From the NCBI GenBank assembly GCA_036939355.1, contig JALLAP010000214.1, forward strand, positions 1-22,735: DNA of 22,735 nucleotides, written 5' to 3'. The notes under the pieces were generated by a model. It was not told the DNA's origin, did not search any database, and saw only the letters and a program-made list of their open reading frames with translations. Each line of letters opens with the position of its first letter. Within the stretch, counting starts at the first letter, position 1. This document shows positions 18,188 to 22,735 of the stretch, in pieces. The DNA is from Thalassiosira profunda. Taxonomy: Eukaryota; Bacillariophyta; Thalassiosirophyceae; Thalassiosirales; Thalassiosiraceae. The position numbers were made by a program, and so were the translations under genes.

Positions 18188-18253
18188 GGGCAATATTGTA
18201 CAGGACGTATCCGGCACTCAAAGGGCAGTATTGCATGTCATAAGGGCAGTATT
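18188..18253. repeat. three spaced copies of GGGCARTATT
   Basis: GGGCAATATT occurs at 18188-18197 and GGGCAGTATT at 18223-18232 and 18244-18253. The spacing is irregular (35 and 21 bp), so this is not a simple tandem array. It could be a cluster of binding sites or part of a decayed mobile element. Confidence 0.6.
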
Positions 18254-18403
18254 ACAGACGGACAGGACAGGACGGACAAAATTTGCCTGGTAATAATTAG
18301 ATTTTGGCCGTCTCTTCGTGTATTGAGTTCCCCTGTAGGAGATTATTCAACCTACTACGTACATAGGTAGGTACTCTCAGCTACTCCCTCCGTTCTCAAA
18401 AAG

Positions 18404-18445
18404 CGGTGCACCTCCACCCTCAACCACTTCATTTCAGGTGCACCG
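18404..18445. promoter_or_regulatory. paired GGTGCACC palindromes
   Basis: CGGTGCACCT (18404-18413) and AGGTGCACCG (18436-18445) are each palindromic at the core and are mirror copies of one another, 22 bp apart. They lie about 170 bp upstream of the membrane-protein start codon. The same core occurs at 12825-12834 in another divergent promoter. A transcription-factor site is inferred. Confidence 0.45.
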
Positions 18446-18611
18446 TCCTCCTCCGCCGTTGCCGCGGCCACGCCCTCTTCCCCCCTCTGCCCCACCCGCT
18501 ATCCGCTATCGACAGTCGACGACACCCCCTGATCCGTCTCTTTTCGTCGCGCCCTCCCTCTGAAATTTGGGGCGGTGCAGGCGGCCTCTCATTAATCAAT
18601 TGCAAATCACA

Positions 18612-19280
18612 ATGACATATCGATGGAGAGGCCGATCTTCCAATGAGCTTCTTGCGGTGAGTTCTGTTGCTGCACCCTGCATCGGCGCAGTATTGCTTTG
18701 TTATGTACTCAACCTCCCATATTTTCGACACTTTCTCTCCAGGCAATAATATTCGCAGGTAATTTACCTTTGCAGTGATAACGATTTGCATGCACCATAC
18801 AATTCTCAATCATTCTTGACACGAACCTGGACAGGATTCTTGGCGGGGTTCATCTTCTACCTATGCCTCGGAAACTACCAAAGGGCGAAGCGGGCGATGG
18901 ACCGGCAGAGAAAGCGACGACACGAGCTGGACGAGGAAAAGCGCGCACTGGCCTACAGCCCCCGGAGCGGGGGGAGCTCGCGAAGGAGGATAAACTTTGG
19001 CGGCAACGGGACGTACGACTCTCCTCGATCGGGATACTCTGGGACGTCGTCCATGTACACAGATGAAAAGGGGTTGACCGTGGGCGTGGGGGGAGTGACC
19101 GTGGAGGGCAACCGGTCGCACATGATATTGGGAGGGGAACCGCACCCCTCATTTGCATCTCCCGAGGTGCAACAATTGCCGAGAGATCTTTTGGACACCC
19201 CCAACGACGAAAACGGAGGTGTGAATGGCTACGGCACTGTTTTGTCGCAAACACCAAGCATGGGCGAAATGAGTGTCTGA
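18612..19280 (+). CDS. single-pass membrane protein with 16-nt microexon, 168 aa
   Basis: Exons are 18612-18656, 18743-18758 and 18835-19280. The introns are 86 bp (GTGAGT...CTCCAG) and 76 bp (GTAATT...GGACAG). Only inclusion of the 16-nt exon keeps the frame, and it supplies AIIFA, completing one uninterrupted helix (LLAAIIFAGFLAGFIFYLCL, about 13-32). The basic N-terminus (MTYRWRGR) is short. After the helix comes a very basic charged stretch (RAKRAMDRQRKRRHELDEEKR), then a Ser/Gly/Tyr-rich tail with SPRSG twice, probably disordered and open to phosphorylation. The family is not recognised. Topology is uncertain because both flanks are positively charged; the much longer basic tail favours a cytosolic C-terminus. 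The context sequence AATTGCAAATCACAATG precedes the start. Confidence 0.68.
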
Positions 19281-19569
19281 AATACCGCCGCGCGGAAGGC
19301 AAGAAGCAACCCTGAAGGCAACGCGCGCGGCCCAATCCACAATGCAACCTCTCTCGCGATCCACAAAAAACACTGGCCGCACAATGCAAAATGGCTGCGA
19401 CTTTTTCGTTGTTGGGGAGTTCATATCATTTGCACACATCACATGTCTGGTGCAATTGGGTAGAGATGACGCAGACGGGCAATCATGCCCAAGCTTAATC
19501 TTACGAGATAGTCCGTCTCCTTCGTGTTGCCGCAATATTATCTTGTTGAATTGCTGTGTGCACATCTGC
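19281..19569. other. convergent 3' intergenic region
   Basis: This 289-bp stretch lies between the stops of the microexon membrane-protein gene and the histidine-phosphatase-fold gene. It includes a short GGGCA-ATCA-TGCCC hairpin near 19478-19491. No gene is seen. Confidence 0.4.
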
Positions 19570-20319
19570 TCATTTTTGCTTGGTCAAGCACGGAAGCGAC
19601 CATTCTTTCAGCCCATTTTTGTATGCGCCTGGCATGTGCGAAGTGTCGGCGTACATGTCCAGCTTCCATCTGTCGCTGCCGGCATCCCTGGAAAACAGTG
19701 TCACCCCTCCCAACGGCCAAGGCCCAATTTTGCTCTCCTCCGACGAAGGGGCCCCTTCCAGATGCAGCGCCATCGCCTGGGCGCACGGAGTGTGGCTGAC
19801 GATGCATATGTTCTTTCCGTTTGCATGTTGCAAGATTCTGTTCATGCTGCACTTTGCTCGCGTCATTAGATACTCTTCGCTCTCGAAGAAGTAGGGCGCC
19901 CCTTCTGGTACGTTGGTTGGATCTGTTGCAATGGGATTGACGCTCGTGTAGTCTCTGTCGATCTCCGTAAACGTCATATCAATCAGCTGCTGCATCGAAC
20001 GCCATTCGAGGCGGGTGCCGTCCGGCTCGACCGTGAGAGACGGCGTCAGCCATTCGATCAATCCATCCTCGATGAGAATCGAGTTCTCCGTTTTTCCCAG
20101 CGCGTGCACGATCAGCTGCGAGGTGCTCACGGCGCGGTGCAAGCTCGAGCTGTACACGACGTCGGGCGGGTGGGGCATGGCCGCGAGACGCCGGGCGATT
20201 GCGATTCCATGCTCGTACCCCTCGATGGGATGGAGCGGGCTGTCGTAGGGCCCCTCGTTCTCCACCAAAGGATACTTCGTAAGCCCGTAGCGGACGAAGT
20301 AGACGTGCTGCTTCGCCAT
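19570..20319 (-). CDS. histidine-phosphatase-fold protein, catalytic His replaced by Tyr
   Basis: 249 aa, one exon. The ATG at 20319 starts the fold directly (MAKQHVYFVRYG); upstream in-frame codons lack an ATG and read as low-complexity leader. Members of the phosphoglycerate-mutase-like superfamily transfer phosphate to the His of an RHG motif near the N-terminus. Here that motif is RYG (Arg10-Tyr11-Gly12; codon TAC). Other parts of the active site are kept: DSPLHPIEGYEHG (substrate-side loop, 26-38), SSSLHRAVSTS (Arg62), an acidic IEDGLIEW segment (83-90) and the second His in IVSHTPC (His176). This suggests a pseudo-enzyme or a protein with changed chemistry, perhaps a binding or regulatory role. 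The fold assignment is firm; the substrate is unknown. Confidence 0.82.
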   Translation of the reverse strand: MAKQHVYFVRYGLTKYPLVENEGPYDSPLHPIEGYEHGIAIARRLAAMPHPPDVVYSSSLHRAVSTSQLIVHALGKTENSILIEDGLIEWLTPSLTVEPDGTRLEWRSMQQLIDMTFTEIDRDYTSVNPIATDPTNVPEGAPYFFESEEYLMTRAKCSMNRILQHANGKNICIVSHTPCAQAMALHLEGAPSSEESKIGPWPLGGVTLFSRDAGSDRWKLDMYADTSHMPGAYKNGLKEWSLPCLTKQK

Positions 20320-20688
20320 GCCGCTGCAAGGTGAGGGAGTGCGGGGCCACGGACAGCTGGGGCAGGCTTTTTTGGGAGACAGCAGAGGATTTGGCGACGG
20401 TGAATCTTTGTTGGCGAGTACCAATGCAGTATGTAGAAATCGCCAATTACAGTATCTTGGCGATGGAAGGTTCACCCCCTCAAAACTGCCCAACGCGCAA
20501 CAACAACGGCGCCACAACTCCACCTCGACACGGCCGGCAAGCGCGCCCCTCTCTACGCCGCGGCTTGAATGCGTGGCGCCGCGTTACCTGTTATTTGCAA
20601 TCGCCGCCGGTTATTGGGCGGCCTTGTCACTTTGTAAATGTCGCGGGCGGGATAGTATCCAGTAGTAGTTGCAACATATCATTTCACC
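20320..20688. promoter_or_regulatory. divergent promoter with TTGGCGA sites
   Basis: 369 bp lie between outward-facing starts. It contains TTGGCGA at 20411-20417 and an 8-bp inverted repeat ATCGCCAA/TTGGCGAT (20439-20446 and 20457-20464) with a 10-nt spacer; TTGGCG resembles E2F-type half-sites. TATTTGCAATC near 20590 and GTTGCAAC near 20669 repeat the TTGCAA word seen elsewhere. No gene is seen. Confidence 0.45.
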
Positions 20689-22735
20689 ATGAGCTCTGGG
20701 AGTGGCGGCTTTACGAAGCCGTCCGACATGCGGGCGAAATGGGAGTCGAAGATCCAGGCCGAGAGCCGGAGCGAGGACATAAAGGCGAAGGAGTTCATGC
20801 AGCGTTCGGGCCAGACGAGCCAGAAGCGCGCCCAAAACGTCGGCGGCTTCGGACAAAAGCCGTCTTCCGTCAAGGGCCGATGGGAGTCGAAGATCGAGTA
20901 TGAGAAGCAGGCCGAGGACGTCAAGGCCAAGGACTTTACTGACGAGACCGAGTGGAGCAAGAAGCGCGGGGAGGTGGCCGGCTTCGGAGTCAAGCCCTCG
21001 CAGGCCAGGGCGGACGTCGAGTCTCGCGTCAAGTATGAGAAGCAGGGCGAGGACGTCAAGGCGAAAGATTTCCTGAAGAAGGAGGGCAAGGAGGTGGTGG
21101 TGCCGTTTTTCAGGGACGGGCAGAAGATCGTCAACAATCAGGATGCCGTCAAGAAGGGGATCGAGAAGAAGGTGGCGCACGAGAAGAAAACCGCCGACGA
21201 GAAAGCGAGGCAGCACATGGATGAGACGACCTTCCTGGGCGTGCAGCGCCGGGCTTTCAAGACCGGGCTGATCCCGTTGTCGGTGCTCTTTGCCAAGCCG
21301 CACAAGGACCAGTGCCAGATCTCGCCGGGCGGGGAATACCTGGCGTGGCGGACGAGGGGGCGGAGCATGGGCGATCCGCAGGAGGAGGACAACGGTGTCA
21401 TGAATTTGTTCGTGAAAAAGCTGGAGAATGGAGTCATTCGACAAATCACCTTCTACACGGAGATGGACGCGTGTGTGCACTACAAGTTTACGCCCGACGA
21501 CAAGAGCATCGTCATGCTCCGGGAGACGAAGCGTGGGAGCGAGAACTATCATCTCTACGCAATCGAGTTCGGGCCATTCTTCGAGCTGGACAAGGAGACG
21601 GCGAACGACCCCAAAATTCCTCCGCCGACAAAGCCCCGCGACTTGATCAAGGACAAGAACATGACTTGCGGCATCGGCTTTGTCGGTGGCGTGCAGCTTT
21701 GGACCTCCTCAGAGTCGACGGCCCGACAAGTCTACGTGAGCACGAGCCAGATTGGCAAATACTCAATCTTCTGGGACATCTCTAGGATTGACATTGATTC
21801 TGGCAAACTGACCGTGGTGGAGCGCAACGTCATGTCCACCTATTGGGGCGCGTTCAAAGTGTGGCTGCTCACATTGATTGCGAAGATCCTGTCGTGCTGC
21901 TGCATCAAGATGAAGGCGCCAGGAGTTCCCGTTCAGTGGTTCCCGGACAACGAGAACGAGTTCCGCGGTCGCATTGAAATGGATTTGCTGCGCCTGGGCA
22001 CCGCGTTTCGAGCCAAGGCCAGGAATGCTCGCAAGTGGACGACCCTGCACACATGCACCTTTGAAGACGCCAACGTGACGCTGATCGGCTCGGCGGGCGG
22101 GTCCGGCACTGCGAGGATGGAATTCAACGAGGATCAGGTCGACGTTCACCTCTGTGCGTGGGGCGTCAAAGGAGGAAAGAAGAGTGACACCACAACTTAC
22201 GATCGCTTCGACATCAAAAGAGGCCAGTATCTGAAGCGAATTGCAGGAGGCAAGGCCAAGAGTGACATCGTGGGCTTCGTCTCACATCCCAAGACGGGAC
22301 TTGCACAATTCGTGTGCTATGAGTGGGAAAAGTTGGTGGTGGAAGTTGTACCAAAGGCCGAGTCGTTCGATCATAAACGGTTGTGTGACGACCTCAAGTA
22401 CATTCGCGGCTTCTTTCCCGAGCGGATGACGTTCCAGATCGTATCCCGCGCCAGTGCAGACGACGCGTGGGTGATCTACGTCGAGAACGATTTCGGGCAT
22501 CCAATGCTCAAGGGCAGCCCCTCGGCGTACTATCTCTTCACGAGATCTAAGCGCATTGATCGGAAGGGCCTTGACTCCTCAGTCGAAGTGGGGAGGAACA
22601 TGGAGCTCATCTTTGCCTCTCGTCCCGAGATGCGCAAGTATGAACTGGCGCGGATGGATCCAATCACCATCAAAGCCAGAGATAAGCAGGATTTGCTCTG
22701 TTACATGAGCAGGACTCCCGAGGCTCCGGTGATCA
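20689..22735 (+). CDS. S9-family (prolyl-oligopeptidase-like) peptidase with N-terminal repeats, 3' partial
   Basis: The frame is open from the ATG at 20689 to the window end (682 codons, no stop). Residues 7-175 carry three clear repeats and a fourth degenerate one, about 45-47 residues apart (starts near 7, 53, 98, 154), with the pattern GGFxxKPSxxR, then ESKIxYEK, then EDVKAKDF. They are highly charged and probably helical. From about 205 the protein reads as a beta-propeller of the S9 peptidase/acylaminoacyl-peptidase kind: ISPGGEYLAWR, FTPDDKSIVMLRETKRGSENYHLYAIEF, PRDLIKD, PVQWFPDNENEF. The frame reaches the propeller-hydrolase junction (RDKQDLLCYMSRTPEAP) at the window edge. The catalytic Ser, Asp and His would lie beyond it, so activity cannot be judged. 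An unusual hydrophobic insert with CCC occurs at 389-407. No signal peptide, so probably cytosolic. Confidence 0.8.
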   Translation, partial: MSSGSGGFTKPSDMRAKWESKIQAESRSEDIKAKEFMQRSGQTSQKRAQNVGGFGQKPSSVKGRWESKIEYEKQAEDVKAKDFTDETEWSKKRGEVAGFGVKPSQARADVESRVKYEKQGEDVKAKDFLKKEGKEVVVPFFRDGQKIVNNQDAVKKGIEKKVAHEKKTADEKARQHMDETTFLGVQRRAFKTGLIPLSVLFAKPHKDQCQISPGGEYLAWRTRGRSMGDPQEEDNGVMNLFVKKLENGVIRQITFYTEMDACVHYKFTPDDKSIVMLRETKRGSENYHLYAIEFGPFFELDKETANDPKIPPPTKPRDLIKDKNMTCGIGFVGGVQLWTSSESTARQVYVSTSQIGKYSIFWDISRIDIDSGKLTVVERNVMSTYWGAFKVWLLTLIAKILSCCCIKMKAPGVPVQWFPDNENEFRGRIEMDLLRLGTAFRAKARNARKWTTLHTCTFEDANVTLIGSAGGSGTARMEFNEDQVDVHLCAWGVKGGKKSDTTTYDRFDIKRGQYLKRIAGGKAKSDIVGFVSHPKTGLAQFVCYEWEKLVVEVVPKAESFDHKRLCDDLKYIRGFFPERMTFQIVSRASADDAWVIYVENDFGHPMLKGSPSAYYLFTRSKRIDRKGLDSSVEVGRNMELIFASRPEMRKYELARMDPITIKARDKQDLLCYMSRTPEAPVI

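Larger units (their letters stand above)
17557..18611. other. long divergent intergenic region with mobile-element remnants
   Basis: 1055 bp lie between the MYB start and the next plus-strand start, with no believable coding frame. In order it holds a 237-bp MITE-like element (17757-17993) with target duplications, two GC-rich hairpins (18035-18075), three copies of GGGCARTATT (18188-18253), a GACAGGACAGGACGGACA run (about 18260-18277), a single CTCCCTCCGTTC mariner-end-like word near 18384, and paired GGTGCACC palindromes (18404-18445). GTTGCAATTG near 17584 is close to the MYB start. The promoters of both flanking genes must also lie here. Confidence 0.55.

Noticed and set aside
18382..18396. 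Stowaway/mariner-like end TACTCCCTCCGTTC
   Set aside because: It matches the known terminal motif closely, but no inverted partner is present in the window, so it cannot be called an element; perhaps a solo relic.
20320..20523. 68-residue N-terminal extension of the phosphatase-fold protein
   Set aside because: It has no ATG (would start at GTG), is Cys/Pro-rich, and the fold begins right after the ATG at 20319.
20611..21552. 313-codon minus-strand open frame opposite the S9 peptidase
   Set aside because: Leu/Arg/His-rich shadow of strongly GC-biased codons; the plus frame carries repeats and the propeller.
1..22735. tRNA, rRNA, CRISPR or prokaryotic operon signals
   Set aside because: No cloverleaf with a T-loop signature, no rRNA-like block, no spaced direct-repeat array and no Shine-Dalgarno spacing; genes are spliced and monocistronic.

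Overview
This is nuclear DNA from a eukaryote, most likely a unicellular protist or alga. The genes are monocistronic, with short GT-AG introns (about 60-130 bp), and they encode endomembrane, mitochondrial and nuclear proteins typical of eukaryotes: MON1, TMEM43, malonyl-CoA decarboxylase, a three-repeat MYB and an MSS51-like MYND protein. The gene set and compact layout would suit a stramenopile, haptophyte or cryptophyte, but nothing in the window settles the lineage. No rRNA, tRNA, CRISPR array or autonomous transposon was seen.

Layout, left to right: the possible 3' tail of a gene (1-72); a small two-exon orphan on the minus strand (425-873), divergent from a MON1 homologue (1118-3154); a three-exon TMEM43 homologue (3389-5237); convergent to it, a three-exon minus-strand gene (5496-8609) that joins an FSH1-type serine hydrolase, an RWD domain and a Ygr210-type OBG GTPase in one 989-residue protein; divergent from that, malonyl-CoA decarboxylase (8949-10610); a three-exon secreted DOMON protein with a GPI-like tail (10718-11648, minus); a one-helix coiled-coil orphan (11943-12653, minus); a MYND/MSS51-like protein (13345-15324); a 3R-MYB (15595-17556, minus); a 1 kb non-coding stretch holding a 237-bp MITE-like element with perfect target duplication; a three-exon single-pass membrane orphan with a 16-nt microexon (18612-19280); a histidine-phosphatase-fold protein whose catalytic His is Tyr (19570-20319, minus); and the first two thirds of an S9 peptidase with N-terminal tandem repeats (20689 to the window end).

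The genes do not form an operon or an evident pathway. Shared features are divergent promoters of about 250-1050 bp, recurring TTTGCAA-like words and GGTGCACC palindromes in promoters and introns, and tight convergent 3' ends. The strongest candidate for something undescribed is the hydrolase-RWD-GTPase fusion: it puts in cis an RWD/OBG-GTPase pairing that DRG2 and its RWD partner (Gir2/RWDD1) form in trans, and adds an apparently intact serine hydrolase. Second-rank items are the His-to-Tyr phosphatase, the repeat-bearing S9 peptidase with a hydrophobic Cys-rich insert, the MITE and the microexon gene.
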